From Parapedobacter pyrenivorans (lineage in GTDB: Bacteria; Bacteroidota; Bacteroidia; Sphingobacteriales; Sphingobacteriaceae): a stretch of 64,000 nucleotides of DNA. The position numbers and the translations under genes are program-made. The notes beneath the pieces are model-generated. The model did no database searches and was not told where the DNA came from. It saw only the letters and a program-made list of their open reading frames with translations. The DNA is taken from contig NZ_BMER01000001.1 of NCBI RefSeq assembly GCF_014636865.1, forward strand, positions 670,718 through 734,717. The letters are read 5' to 3'. Shown here one piece after another: positions 18,374-28,296 of this stretch (position 1 is the first letter of the stretch; each line of letters opens with the position of its first letter).

Positions 18374-21064
18374 ATGCGGTTCTTTTTCTTGGGCATCTGC
18401 CTGCTGTCGTCTCATTTAACAGCCGCGCAAAACAACGGCGAGATTAAAGGCATTGTGGTGGATGCGAACCGACAACCGCTGGAAAAGGCGACGATAGCGA
18501 TTGTTGGCGTCAAGGATTCTACCGTAATCACTTACTCCTTATCGGACACTGACGGTCAGTTCGATCTGGTAAAAATACCGGCATCGCAAGCGTTGATCAT
18601 ACACATCACACATGTTAGCAGTTCACCTTTTAGCCGCGAACTCTCCCTAAAGCCGAAGGAGATCTTGTCGCTTGACACCGTAGCGTTGGAAGGGGTCAAT
18701 TTGGATGAGGTCGTTGTAACGCACGTAGCACCCATCCGGTTAAATGGTGATACCCTCGAATACCGGGCCGACTACTTCAAGACGCGCCCCAACGCCAATG
18801 TGGAGGAATTACTGCAACTGTTACCCGGTTTGCAGGTCAATGTAGATGGAACGATCTACTACCAAGGCAGGCAAGTTTCGGGAATACGGGTCAACAATAA
18901 AGATTTCTTTGCCCAAGACCTCACGATGGCGACCCGCAATCTGGACGCTTCACTGATTGACATCGTACAGGTAATCAAAGATAAAGGCGAATCCAAACGG
19001 GAAATACTGGATGACTCGGAGCTGCCCATCGTAATCAACCTGAAGACCAAAAAAGATTTTGTTAAGGCTGATTTCGGCAAGTTTTACGGCAGCGGCGGTA
19101 CGCGCGATCGCTATGAAGCGGGAGCGCTGGTCAATACTTTTCGGGATACCCTGCAGATAAGCTTTATCGGCTATGCCAATAACATCAGTAGACAGGGTTT
19201 TGATTATAGCGAACTGGCGCAGTATGGCGGAATGAGCCGCGCAGAAAACAACTCATATAGCTACATGAGTTATGGCGGCTTGCAAAATAAGATCTCCCTT
19301 GGCGTAAACGCAAATTACGATATCGCCAAAAAGCTGAAGACAAATTTGATGTACACATTTGAGCAACAGAACGACTATGTGGACAACAGGGGGACGAACT
19401 CGAATTTCTATGAAACAATAACCGAAATCGCAAACAGCCACAACAATTCAACCTTCAATAACTATGCGCACCGTCTCCGTGCATTTGTGCGCTATGCACC
19501 GGATACGACATCAACGGTTTCCTTGGATGCTCATGTGGAGCTTGGCCGGAACGTAAATGACCACTTCGGCAATTCGAGCAGGATCCGGGAGGAGGGAGCG
19601 AGCGTTCAGGATGGCGAAAACATCAGCAACAGTATGGCAAACAACCGAAATTACCGATATAATCTGCAAGCTGAAAAAAAGCTGACCGCTTCAAAGATAC
19701 TTCTGTCGTTTAACCAAAACACCAACATTCGGCAAACGGAAAATAACAACATTCGAAATACCATCAACCGATATTATTTATTTAATGACAGTATTGTAGA
19801 CCAAGGCATATTGCAGCTAACCAACGGCGATAATATGAGCATTGGAAATACGCTAAACGTTCAAGTGCCCATCCGCAAACAGTTGAATTGGGACACTTAT
19901 GCCCGCTACAACTGGGAGCTGAATCGAAACATAGAAGAAATAGATAATAAAATCAATGCGGACGCATTCTCGAATCGGAATGACGTAGCCAACAACAAGC
20001 AGGGGCGGTTCGGATCTGTCTATTTCGGCACGCGGGCAAACGCCTCCCTGTTCAAGGAAAAGCTGAAAATTTCAGCCGGCGTGGAGTGGTTGGATCTAAG
20101 TCGCAGTTATCACTATTATGGGAAAGCCACCGACCTGGATGATCGCAACCGCTATTGGCTGCCGAACGCTTCATTGAGCTATAGCGGTCTCACGCTATCG
20201 TACAACAAACAGGTGAGGTTGCCTTCGTTTTACCAGATTGTTGCAGTAAATTCAGACCTGTACCCGACTTCGCTGACTATAGCCAGCCCTTATTTTAGTA
20301 ATCAACTAGAGCAGGCCATCAGTTTTCGCTATTTCAAATGGTTTGCAAGTAGCAAGGTAAATTTAAATGCTTCGATAGGCTATACGACCTATGACTCGTC
20401 TATTGGATCAAACACCACGTATGACGTTTCTAGCTCGGAAACCGTCAGTGAATACTATCAGGCACCGGGTACCAATCGGTTGTACGTAAATGCATACCTA
20501 TCGAAGCGCTTCGTGCAAAACAAGGTGTGGAATATCAGCTGGAACCTCTCCGGGTATGGTTCGACGAGCAACTCGTATTCGATTGTGAATCGCGAGGAAA
20601 ATAAATCACAATCGTTATATGGCAATCTCGACAACAGCCTAAACATCAGCTATAAAAACAAAGTGACCCTCATACCGACTTATGGCCTTAACGCGAATAG
20701 GGTCCGGAATGAACAGCAAACGGTAAACTTCCGGGATATCTCGAATATCAACCACAGTGTGGGTGCGATGCTGAGGCTGGATGATGTTGGTAAATTTCGT
20801 CTCGAGACTTCATATACGGTGCGAAACCAACCTCAAAGCTTACGTAACGACCGTACTAACCTGCACCTCGTCAATGCGTCGCTGTACTATCCGATCATGC
20901 AGCGGAAGGGCGAATTGAAGTTTACCGCGTTTGACATCCTCAACCAGAATCAAAATATCTGGATGGGTAGCTACGGCAACACCAACTATTACCAGGAACA
21001 ACTAACCCTGCGTCAATATTTTATGCTGGGGTTGGTGTATAAATTCCTAGCTACACCGAAGTGA
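18374..21064 (+). CDS. Outer-membrane beta-barrel protein, TonB-receptor-like (OMP_b-brl_3 type)
   Basis: An 896-aa protein with a signal peptide ending at LTAAQ. It has a carboxypeptidase-regulatory-like domain (GEIKGIVVDANRQPLEKATI), a LDEVVVTH segment, a plug-like domain (VEELLQLLPGLQVNVDGTI, GIRVNNKDFF) and a long beta-barrel. It has no SusD partner and is shorter than SusC, fitting the outer membrane beta-barrel family related to TonB receptors (PF14905-type). Function is unknown; transport or surface display are both possible. It is transcribed away from the GH127 gene and converges with the S9 peptidase gene, leaving only 9 bp between the stops. Confidence 0.85.
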   Translation: MRFFFLGICLLSSHLTAAQNNGEIKGIVVDANRQPLEKATIAIVGVKDSTVITYSLSDTDGQFDLVKIPASQALIIHITHVSSSPFSRELSLKPKEILSLDTVALEGVNLDEVVVTHVAPIRLNGDTLEYRADYFKTRPNANVEELLQLLPGLQVNVDGTIYYQGRQVSGIRVNNKDFFAQDLTMATRNLDASLIDIVQVIKDKGESKREILDDSELPIVINLKTKKDFVKADFGKFYGSGGTRDRYEAGALVNTFRDTLQISFIGYANNISRQGFDYSELAQYGGMSRAENNSYSYMSYGGLQNKISLGVNANYDIAKKLKTNLMYTFEQQNDYVDNRGTNSNFYETITEIANSHNNSTFNNYAHRLRAFVRYAPDTTSTVSLDAHVELGRNVNDHFGNSSRIREEGASVQDGENISNSMANNRNYRYNLQAEKKLTASKILLSFNQNTNIRQTENNNIRNTINRYYLFNDSIVDQGILQLTNGDNMSIGNTLNVQVPIRKQLNWDTYARYNWELNRNIEEIDNKINADAFSNRNDVANNKQGRFGSVYFGTRANASLFKEKLKISAGVEWLDLSRSYHYYGKATDLDDRNRYWLPNASLSYSGLTLSYNKQVRLPSFYQIVAVNSDLYPTSLTIASPYFSNQLEQAISFRYFKWFASSKVNLNASIGYTTYDSSIGSNTTYDVSSSETVSEYYQAPGTNRLYVNAYLSKRFVQNKVWNISWNLSGYGSTSNSYSIVNREENKSQSLYGNLDNSLNISYKNKVTLIPTYGLNANRVRNEQQTVNFRDISNINHSVGAMLRLDDVGKFRLETSYTVRNQPQSLRNDRTNLHLVNASLYYPIMQRKGELKFTAFDILNQNQNIWMGSYGNTNYYQEQLTLRQYFMLGLVYKFLATPK

Positions 21065-21073
21065 ACAGGGTAC

Positions 21074-23332
21074 CTAAAACACCGCTTTCTGCCCTTCCCA
21101 TACCGGTGGATCTACGCCCAACAGGTATTTCACAAAAAAGTCGCGTCGCTTCTTCTCACCATATTCCCCGCCCGAAGTATGGCCAGCGCCGGGCAATACA
21201 ACCAATTCGTGTTCTTTATTGGCCTTGATCAGCGCATCCACGACCTGCATGGTAGAAGCAGGGTCTACGTTGTCGTCCACCTCGCCCACGATAAGCATCA
21301 GCTTCCCTTCCAGTTTATGTGCATTGACGACATTTGAGCATTCGGCATATTGCGGACCAATGGGATAACCCATCCACTGCTCATTCCACCACATCTTGTC
21401 CATCCGGTTGTCATGGCAACCACACGAAGACACGGCGACCTTATAGAACTCTGGATGGAACAGCACCGCTCCCGCAGCATTCTGTCCGCCAGCGGAAGTA
21501 CCGTATATCCCCACCCGGCCGAGGTCCATATAGGTGTACCGCTGCGCAGCTGCCTGCATCCACAAAATCCGATCGGGAAATCCGGCATCCTTAAGATCTT
21601 TCCAACACACGTCATGGAATGCCTTTGATCGGTTGGATGTACCCATCCCATCAATCTGCACGACGATAAAACCCAGTTCGGCCAGCGCGGCCATCCCCTG
21701 TTGCGTACCGAAATTCTTAGGCACGAAAGAACCCTGCGGCCCGGCATAGATATTTTCGATGACGGGATAGGATTTGTTGGGGTCGAAATTCGAAGGCCGG
21801 ATGACAACACCCCATATATCCGTCTCTCCATCACGCCCTTTGGCATGGAATACTTCGGGATATTTCCAACCGGTTGCCAACAACGCGCTGGCGTCCGCTT
21901 TTTCCAGTTCAAACAATATGTTGCCGTCCGTCGCGCTGCGCAATACCGATACCGGAGGAGCGTCGACCCGTGAATAAGTATCTACGAACGTCGAGAAATC
22001 CGAAGAAAACGACGCCCGGTGATTGCCGTCTTCCGTCGTTAGTGGCCTAAACCCCGAACCATCGAAATTAACCCGGTAGTATTGGATAAAATACGGATCT
22101 TGGCCGGCCTCCTTGCCGCTTCCGGCAAAAATGATGTACCGATGCTCTTCGTCTACATACGCCACCTCACGCACTACCCATTCGCCCTTGGTAATCTGGT
22201 TTTTCACCTTGCCGGTTTGCCCGTCGTAAAGATACAGGTGATTCCAGCCATCGCGCTCCGACGCCCAGATGATTTCCTGGCCATCATGGATGTCCTTTCG
22301 GTATTTTTTGCCGCTATATTCGACAAAGGTCTTACTGGTTTCCGTAATCAGTGCTTTCACCTCGCCATTGTTGGCATCTACGGACATAACTTCATAACGC
22401 TGGTGCCCGCGCTGATTGTACTCAAACGTAAACGCCCGACTATCTTCGCGCCATTCCAGACGCGAGATGCTGTATTGGTTGGGTATCCGCTCAGGGTCTA
22501 TCGGTACCGATTGCTTGCTCTCCAGAAGGAAAAGCACCGGCTGGCTTTGTGGGAGCGCATCGCCGGGTTTCAAATAGTTCCGTTCTTGAAGGATTGGCTG
22601 CAGTTGCGCGCTCGGCGACGACTCGACAAAATAGATTTTGTGAGGTGTGTTGGGCCTGACCTTGTTGACAGCAAGTTTTTTGGAATCAGGTGACCAAGCG
22701 ATCTGGGACGAATAGTGATGACCAAGCGCACCGTCGTAGCTCAGCTGAATTTCGTCTTTGCCATCACCCCGCTCGCGGATGTACACATTATGGTTCTTAA
22801 TATAAGCTACCCAGTTGCTATCCGGCGAAGGGATTTCCCGGCTTTCATTTTCTTCGCGGTTGCCCCAATAACCCCGTCGGCCCCTAGGCTCAGGTTTCCT
22901 TCCGGTGTCTGAAACCTTATAATCAGCTAAATTCGCGCTCCAAACTTTGCCGTACGCATCAAACTCGATCCGGTTGGTTCCCTTATAGGCAATACTATAA
23001 AATGGAAGGCTGTCGGCATCGACCACTTCATCACTGGCCATTGCGAGCGCCGTAGCAAGCTTCGCATGGTCGAATGCTTCCGCCTTTTGCTTTTTGGAGG
23101 CATCTACGAATATAAACCGCCTTCCCGCCGGCGTTTCATGCACATACCATAATCGTTGTTGGTCTTCCAACCAAGAAAAAGCCGTTGGCGCATAAAATAC
23201 TTTATTCCGGGTTGTTTCGCCAAAGGCGTTTGCTCGTTTGTAATCTGCCACGGCACCTTGTGCGAAAGCGCCGTCGACGGTAAGCAGCCCACCGAACATT
23301 AGGCAGATGGCTAGATAATTTATTGTCTTCAT
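21074..23332 (-). CDS. S9-family serine peptidase (DPP4/prolyl oligopeptidase-like), secreted
   Basis: A 752-aa protein from the ATG at 23332, where the signal peptide (MKTINYLAICLMFGGLL, ending GAFAQG) begins. The N-terminal beta-propeller (DPPIV_N-like: SPDSNWVAYIKNHNVYIRE, WSPDSKKLAV) is followed by an alpha/beta-hydrolase domain. Catalytic residues by motif are Ser613 (GIYGTSAGGQNAAG), Asp686 or Asp687 (GEVDDNVDP) and His718 (GAGHTSGGE). S9 enzymes are exo- or endopeptidases that often act next to proline. It is the last gene of the locus 3 operon, 29 bp after a DUF885 gene. It probably degrades peptides in the periplasm. Confidence 0.92.
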   Translation of the reverse strand: MKTINYLAICLMFGGLLTVDGAFAQGAVADYKRANAFGETTRNKVFYAPTAFSWLEDQQRLWYVHETPAGRRFIFVDASKKQKAEAFDHAKLATALAMASDEVVDADSLPFYSIAYKGTNRIEFDAYGKVWSANLADYKVSDTGRKPEPRGRRGYWGNREENESREIPSPDSNWVAYIKNHNVYIRERGDGKDEIQLSYDGALGHHYSSQIAWSPDSKKLAVNKVRPNTPHKIYFVESSPSAQLQPILQERNYLKPGDALPQSQPVLFLLESKQSVPIDPERIPNQYSISRLEWREDSRAFTFEYNQRGHQRYEVMSVDANNGEVKALITETSKTFVEYSGKKYRKDIHDGQEIIWASERDGWNHLYLYDGQTGKVKNQITKGEWVVREVAYVDEEHRYIIFAGSGKEAGQDPYFIQYYRVNFDGSGFRPLTTEDGNHRASFSSDFSTFVDTYSRVDAPPVSVLRSATDGNILFELEKADASALLATGWKYPEVFHAKGRDGETDIWGVVIRPSNFDPNKSYPVIENIYAGPQGSFVPKNFGTQQGMAALAELGFIVVQIDGMGTSNRSKAFHDVCWKDLKDAGFPDRILWMQAAAQRYTYMDLGRVGIYGTSAGGQNAAGAVLFHPEFYKVAVSSCGCHDNRMDKMWWNEQWMGYPIGPQYAECSNVVNAHKLEGKLMLIVGEVDDNVDPASTMQVVDALIKANKEHELVVLPGAGHTSGGEYGEKKRRDFFVKYLLGVDPPVWEGQKAVF

Positions 23333-23361
23333 ATGGTCTAATTTGTTGAAATCACCCATGG

Positions 23362-25110
23362 TTATTTCCAGAATGGGGCTTGTTCATAAAATTTCCAGCT
23401 CGTCTTGAAATTCTTGTCCAAAGGCTGTTCTGTAAGGATAGCTCGCACCATTTCCACCGGCATCGCGTTTAAGGTCAACACCTTATCATGAAATTCCTTA
23501 ATGGGCATTTTCCCACTATCCACCAACTCCCGTTTCAGTCCGGAAAATTGCAAGCCACCCATCATATAAGCCAGTTGGTACAGCGGCGTTATACGCAGGC
23601 CGAATGACCTCCTAACCTCAGCTTCGGCGTTTGCGCGTTCGAAGACGACGCGGTCTACCAAAAAGTCGATACACTCCTGAGGTGTCCATTTACCCAGATG
23701 GTAGTTGAGCGAGAAGATTACCCGGGCACACCGGTGCATCCGCCAAAAAAGCATGCCGAGCCGATCTTCCGGCGATTGCGGAAAGTCCATATCATAGAGC
23801 AGGAACTCCCAGTACAATGCCCATCCCTCGGTCCAGAATGGCGTTCCAAATGAGCGGTAGGTACGGTATCTGTTGGTCATCATCCGCTGGTAGTGATGGC
23901 CCACGATCGATTCGTGATGCACGGTTGCCCGCGAAAAATGGGGATTATTGCCGCGCATGCTCATCATCCGGTCTTCAACCTCCATGGTGTTGGTTGGATA
24001 CGATATGCTGATTGAAGTTCCGCCAGTGAAAAAGGGATTCACCAGTTGACGCTCCGGCGACATCATCCGCAATCCCCAGACCTCTACGGCCAACGGATCG
24101 ATCGTTGCTAGATCATGCGCTTTGATGAAATCGAGCGATTCATTGAACAGCCTACGGATAAGTGCTGGCTTACCTCCCGCCGGCACATACGTTTCCTTTA
24201 CTTTCTCTTGTGCGGCTTTCCAATCGTCACCGAAGCCCATTTCCCGTGAAGCTTTCAAGGCTTCGGCATCGCACCACTCAAACTCCTTCATGGCGATATC
24301 AATCAATTCCTCGGGCGTGTAGGGAATGAAATCGTATCGCAAAAGCTTGATAAGCTCCTCCCTACCAACGGGTTTGCCTACGATACCACTGTCGTCCATT
24401 TGAAGACGGCCTGCAACCAATTGTTCCCCGAAATCGTCGGCATATCCCGACAATTCCCTCACGAGGTTTTCGTATGGCAGGGGTACCCACCAGGTGTATA
24501 GCGGATCGTAGCCATTGTAAAACTCATAGGCGCTGCGCAAAGCCGTTTGTAATCCGGTAATGATATTGCCAGCGGTATAGATATCCAGCACATTCAGGCT
24601 TTCGTCGGTTTTTAGTTGGGCCCGCAACGCCTTGATCTGCTTTATCATATCCGTATAACGCAACGCGATTTGTTTGGAGTCGGGTATGTCACTGCCGTCG
24701 CGCCTGAAGCGCTCTTCGTCGTAAATAGCCTCCGCAAAAGGAAACCACTTGGTGATTTTTTCAACGGCCTCCCGCTCGGCCTGCGAAAGCCGGAGCTGTT
24801 CTTCGCGATCCCGTTTGAACAGGATATAGTCAACCTGGCACTCCTGCGATAAACTCGAAAAATCAATCTTCGACAATTTATCCAAATAATCCCGATCGTG
24901 CTTTTCAAAGCGTGCCCGGCGCTCCGGCGAATATTCAACGATATAGGCTATCCGCAGGGATGCCAGGTCGGCATCGTAGCGTGTAATCAGTTGGGGCATG
25001 ACCTGGCAGGGTACAAATTCATTGTCCGCTTGTGCCGGTGCACGTCCGGGCGCCAACAGAAGTAATGCAGCCACTATAACCCGGCTGCGGAGTAGGGATG
25101 TTCTCATCAT
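23362..25110 (-). CDS. DUF885-family putative metallopeptidase, secreted (locus 3, second copy)
   Basis: A 582-aa protein with a signal peptide (VAALLLLAPGRAPAQ). DUF885 hallmarks are FYNGYDPLYTWW, SMRGNNPHFSRATVHHE, the HExxxGHHxQ segment (HHESIVGHHYQRMM) and EGWALYWEFLLYD. The histidines and glutamates fit a zinc peptidase site. The usual Pro before the GH is Val here, unlike the two other copies (IPGH and VPGH), so specificity or activity may differ. It starts 8 bp after the first DUF885 gene and precedes the S9 peptidase. The likely role is cleavage of imported peptides in the periplasm. Confidence 0.85.
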   Translation of the reverse strand: MMRTSLLRSRVIVAALLLLAPGRAPAQADNEFVPCQVMPQLITRYDADLASLRIAYIVEYSPERRARFEKHDRDYLDKLSKIDFSSLSQECQVDYILFKRDREEQLRLSQAEREAVEKITKWFPFAEAIYDEERFRRDGSDIPDSKQIALRYTDMIKQIKALRAQLKTDESLNVLDIYTAGNIITGLQTALRSAYEFYNGYDPLYTWWVPLPYENLVRELSGYADDFGEQLVAGRLQMDDSGIVGKPVGREELIKLLRYDFIPYTPEELIDIAMKEFEWCDAEALKASREMGFGDDWKAAQEKVKETYVPAGGKPALIRRLFNESLDFIKAHDLATIDPLAVEVWGLRMMSPERQLVNPFFTGGTSISISYPTNTMEVEDRMMSMRGNNPHFSRATVHHESIVGHHYQRMMTNRYRTYRSFGTPFWTEGWALYWEFLLYDMDFPQSPEDRLGMLFWRMHRCARVIFSLNYHLGKWTPQECIDFLVDRVVFERANAEAEVRRSFGLRITPLYQLAYMMGGLQFSGLKRELVDSGKMPIKEFHDKVLTLNAMPVEMVRAILTEQPLDKNFKTSWKFYEQAPFWK

Positions 25111-25118
25111 CGGTACGT

Positions 25119-26870
25119 TTATTTTATTATTTTCAAGTCGTTATCGTCGTAGAACCGCCATTGGGTTTTGTATTCCTTCGTTAATGGCCGACCGGTTAAG
25201 ACTGCCCGTATCATTTCCATCGGCATGGCATTCAACTTGATAATCCCATCATGGAAATCACGATAGCTCAGCTGCCCACCATCAACCAGCTCCTTTTTCA
25301 TGTGCATCATCTGGATACCACCCAGCAAATAAGCGATCTGATAAAGTGGCGCGCCCCGTGTACCCGCACTGAGCGGCCCCCTGATTTCGCTTATCGCATT
25401 TTCGCGCTCGTGCCCCACTTCATCCACCAGGTAATCGATGCACTGCTGGGGCGTCCATTTCCCCAAATGGAAATTCAGGGAAAAGATGATACGCGCACAG
25501 CGGTGTCTCCGCCAGAACAGCATGCCTATTCTATCCTCGGGCGTTTGCGGGAATTTCTTGTCCCACAGCAACAATTCCCAGTATAGCGCCCAGCCTTCCA
25601 TCCAGAACGGTGTGGAAAACTCCGACCGATAGGTCCGGTACCGGTCGCGCATGAAAAATTGGAGATTATGCCCGGGAATCAACTCGTGATGTACCGTAGC
25701 CCGAGAGAAATGTGGATTATTGCCCCGCATGCTCATAAGCCGTTGGTCGATATCCATCGTATTCGTGGGGTAGGATATGCTGATTTCCCACCCACCCGTG
25801 AAAAACGCCGTGTACCGTTGCCGCTGGGGCGTCATCATGATCATGCCCCACGTCTCCTCCGCTAAAGGCGGAATCGTTATCAAATCGTTGGATTTGATAA
25901 AATCAATCGATTCGTTGTACAATCGCAATATCGTTTCGGGTTGCTTACCGGGGTCCACGTATTGCTCTTTTACATACTCATTGGCTTTTCGCCAATCATC
26001 GCCGAAGCCAAGTTCGCGCGACGCCTTGATCAATTCCTGATCGCACCACGCCATCTCTTTCTGCGCAATCTCATAGATTTCCTCGGGCGTATAGGGAATC
26101 ATTTCGTAGGTAAATAGCTTCACCAGCTCATCACGTCCCACGGGTTCCCTAGAGATGATGCCATTCTGGTCAGCGGGTGGCAGCTTCGATTCAAACTGCG
26201 TTGCAAACCGACTTAACGTGCTGTCCAATTGCTTGTAAGGACGCTCCGCCCACCAGGTAAACGAAGGGTCGTAGCCGTTGTAAAACTCGAATACGCTGGT
26301 CAATGCGGTCTGGAACCCAGCGATGGTCTGTTTGGCCGTGAGAATCTCACCCGTAGTAAACTGTGCGTCGCTTTCCACGAACCGTTCATTGAGCTGCCTA
26401 ACTTCCTTGGCAAGATTGTTCCAATAGATCGCCACACGTTTGGCATCTATACTTGCACCCCGTCTACGCTTTTTTTCCAAAGCATAGACCGAATCGGCAA
26501 AGGGAAACCAAGTCACAACCTTCTTGAATTCTTCTTCTTCCTTCTTTGCAAAGCGGATATACTCGTTTAAATTCCTTCGGAAAAGCAGGTAATCCACCTT
26601 ACATTCTTGGTTCAATACATTGAAATCCAGCCCATCCAAAGCCGTCAGGTAATCGTTGTATAACAAAATAAGCCGCTCGCGGCGCTCGGGAGACATGCCC
26701 ACTGTATAAAACCGGTTGACGGCCCGTCGATCTGCAGTAAACTGCTGAATAAGGTGGGGTACTTCCTGGCAGGGCACCGCTGAAAGCTCTTGCTGTGCGC
26801 TACTGGGCAGTGTACTGATTACAAATAGGATAAGTGCTATTATGCCTTTTATTTTCACGATGTGTGTCAT
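25119..26870 (-). CDS. DUF885-family putative metallopeptidase, secreted (locus 3, first copy)
   Basis: A 583-aa protein with a signal peptide ending at PSSAQQ. It shares the same landmarks as its two paralogues in the window: FYNGYDPSFTWW, SMRGNNPHFSRATVHHE, HELIPGHNLQFFM and EGWALYWELLLWD. The zinc-binding HExxPGH motif is intact. It lies 23 bp after susD and 8 bp before the next DUF885 gene, in one operon. DUF885 members are mostly uncharacterised; peptidase function rests on the motif and on the neighbouring S9 peptidase. Confidence 0.88.
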   Translation of the reverse strand: MTHIVKIKGIIALILFVISTLPSSAQQELSAVPCQEVPHLIQQFTADRRAVNRFYTVGMSPERRERLILLYNDYLTALDGLDFNVLNQECKVDYLLFRRNLNEYIRFAKKEEEEFKKVVTWFPFADSVYALEKKRRRGASIDAKRVAIYWNNLAKEVRQLNERFVESDAQFTTGEILTAKQTIAGFQTALTSVFEFYNGYDPSFTWWAERPYKQLDSTLSRFATQFESKLPPADQNGIISREPVGRDELVKLFTYEMIPYTPEEIYEIAQKEMAWCDQELIKASRELGFGDDWRKANEYVKEQYVDPGKQPETILRLYNESIDFIKSNDLITIPPLAEETWGMIMMTPQRQRYTAFFTGGWEISISYPTNTMDIDQRLMSMRGNNPHFSRATVHHELIPGHNLQFFMRDRYRTYRSEFSTPFWMEGWALYWELLLWDKKFPQTPEDRIGMLFWRRHRCARIIFSLNFHLGKWTPQQCIDYLVDEVGHERENAISEIRGPLSAGTRGAPLYQIAYLLGGIQMMHMKKELVDGGQLSYRDFHDGIIKLNAMPMEMIRAVLTGRPLTKEYKTQWRFYDDNDLKIIK

Positions 26871-26893
26871 AAGCTATTACGAACTTGTTTTTA

Positions 26894-28285
26894 TCAGGGT
26901 TGATCCCACCATATACGGTCCGTCAACGTTGCGGTATGTTGCGATTGCGGGTTGGTAGAGACCTCAATCAATGGGTAAATCAACCGTCTTGGGATATCGG
27001 AAAGTGCATTTTCCACTTTCGCCATAACCGGAAAGCCCGTGCGCCGCCAATCGTTGAAGTTCTCAGCCGAAAGGAAATTAGCAACCTTTTTATCTTCCAT
27101 GATGCGTTGTAAAGCATTGCCGGCGGTAAGTGGTAACCGTGTAGACAGGTAGGTCTGTACGTCCGCATCGTCACGAGACAAGCCCACCTGTTCCATATTG
27201 GCCAATATGGCCTCCCGGAATATCGGTTCAGCAGCCGCATGCCCTGAAACAATAAGCGTTGCTTCGGCTTCAATGAATAACGCTTCGGAGTAAGTCAGCA
27301 AATGCACGCTGGCGTCCTGCCCCCCATAGTAATCCCCTAATATGGAATACGATTCCAAACTACCAATTCCCTGTTGCCCTAAAGGTCGTCCCCGGTACTC
27401 GCCATCGCTCTTTGCCGGAGTGACCAACAGCGGAAGGCGCGGGTCATTCCGGGACACGAGTGTATCCACGGCATTGGCAGCAAGCACGATGGTCTCGATG
27501 GGCAACATCCGCGTAAACCACCGGCTCTGCGTACCAGCGCCACCCGGGTAATCAAACTCCATGTTTTCGGCATTGCTCCCATACCCTTGCGCCAGCGCCT
27601 GAAGGGCTTGCGTGGCCTGTTGTACCGCATCATATCCGGGAGCATCGGTGAGGTGCATATGAAAGCGAGCTTTCATGGTATAAGCAGCTTTTACCCAATT
27701 CTCCATGTTCCCAACGAAGAAAAAATCATCGTTGCCGGGCGTCAGCCCGATATTTCTACCAATGTCAGCAATCCCTTCATCCAGCAGTTGCTGGATGGAT
27801 TGATAAATGGATTCCTGAGCGTCATATGCGGGTGTGAAATTGCCTTCGCCTTGCAAGCTTTCCGAATACGGGATATCTCCCCAAAAAGAGGTCCCCAGCC
27901 CAAGGCAATAGGCAGTCAATATCTTGGCGATACCTGCATAATGAAAATTCTGGCGCTCTTCGGCTTGCAGCTTCAGGATGTTCAAATTTTTTAAACTGGT
28001 CGCATACAATGCCGTCCACGGCGCATCCAGCTCACTTGGCACCAGCAAATAGGTACCATGATTGGGAATGGGCTGGTTCAAGGCGATATTCTGCATATAG
28101 TAATTGACGAACAGCGTACCGTTGCCCGCCGTGATGTTATGCGCAATCTGATAGCAAAGGGGAGCCAGCAGCAGCTTCTCATCCACCTTGGTAGGGGCAT
28201 TCGGATTCTCGTTGACATCTATAAAGTTTTCACAACCAGCAAACAATACTACTGCAAAAATGAAAGAAAAAATACGCGTCTTCAT
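26894..28285 (-). CDS. SusD-like lipoprotein of the SusD-like_2 type (locus 3)
   Basis: A 463-aa lipoprotein (FAGCENFIDVNENPNAPT after the signal). The DVNxNPN start and motifs such as LNILKLQAEERQNFHYAGIA, AYCLGLGTSFWGDIPYSESL and a late FNDWRRTGFP fit the second SusD family (SusD-like_2). This form is frequent in pairs not linked to glycan enzymes. It sits 11 bp after susC and directly before peptidase genes. That gene order points to a peptide substrate. Confidence 0.9.
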   Translation of the reverse strand: MKTRIFSFIFAVVLFAGCENFIDVNENPNAPTKVDEKLLLAPLCYQIAHNITAGNGTLFVNYYMQNIALNQPIPNHGTYLLVPSELDAPWTALYATSLKNLNILKLQAEERQNFHYAGIAKILTAYCLGLGTSFWGDIPYSESLQGEGNFTPAYDAQESIYQSIQQLLDEGIADIGRNIGLTPGNDDFFFVGNMENWVKAAYTMKARFHMHLTDAPGYDAVQQATQALQALAQGYGSNAENMEFDYPGGAGTQSRWFTRMLPIETIVLAANAVDTLVSRNDPRLPLLVTPAKSDGEYRGRPLGQQGIGSLESYSILGDYYGGQDASVHLLTYSEALFIEAEATLIVSGHAAAEPIFREAILANMEQVGLSRDDADVQTYLSTRLPLTAGNALQRIMEDKKVANFLSAENFNDWRRTGFPVMAKVENALSDIPRRLIYPLIEVSTNPQSQHTATLTDRIWWDQP

Positions 28286-28296
28286 CAGCTTTTAGT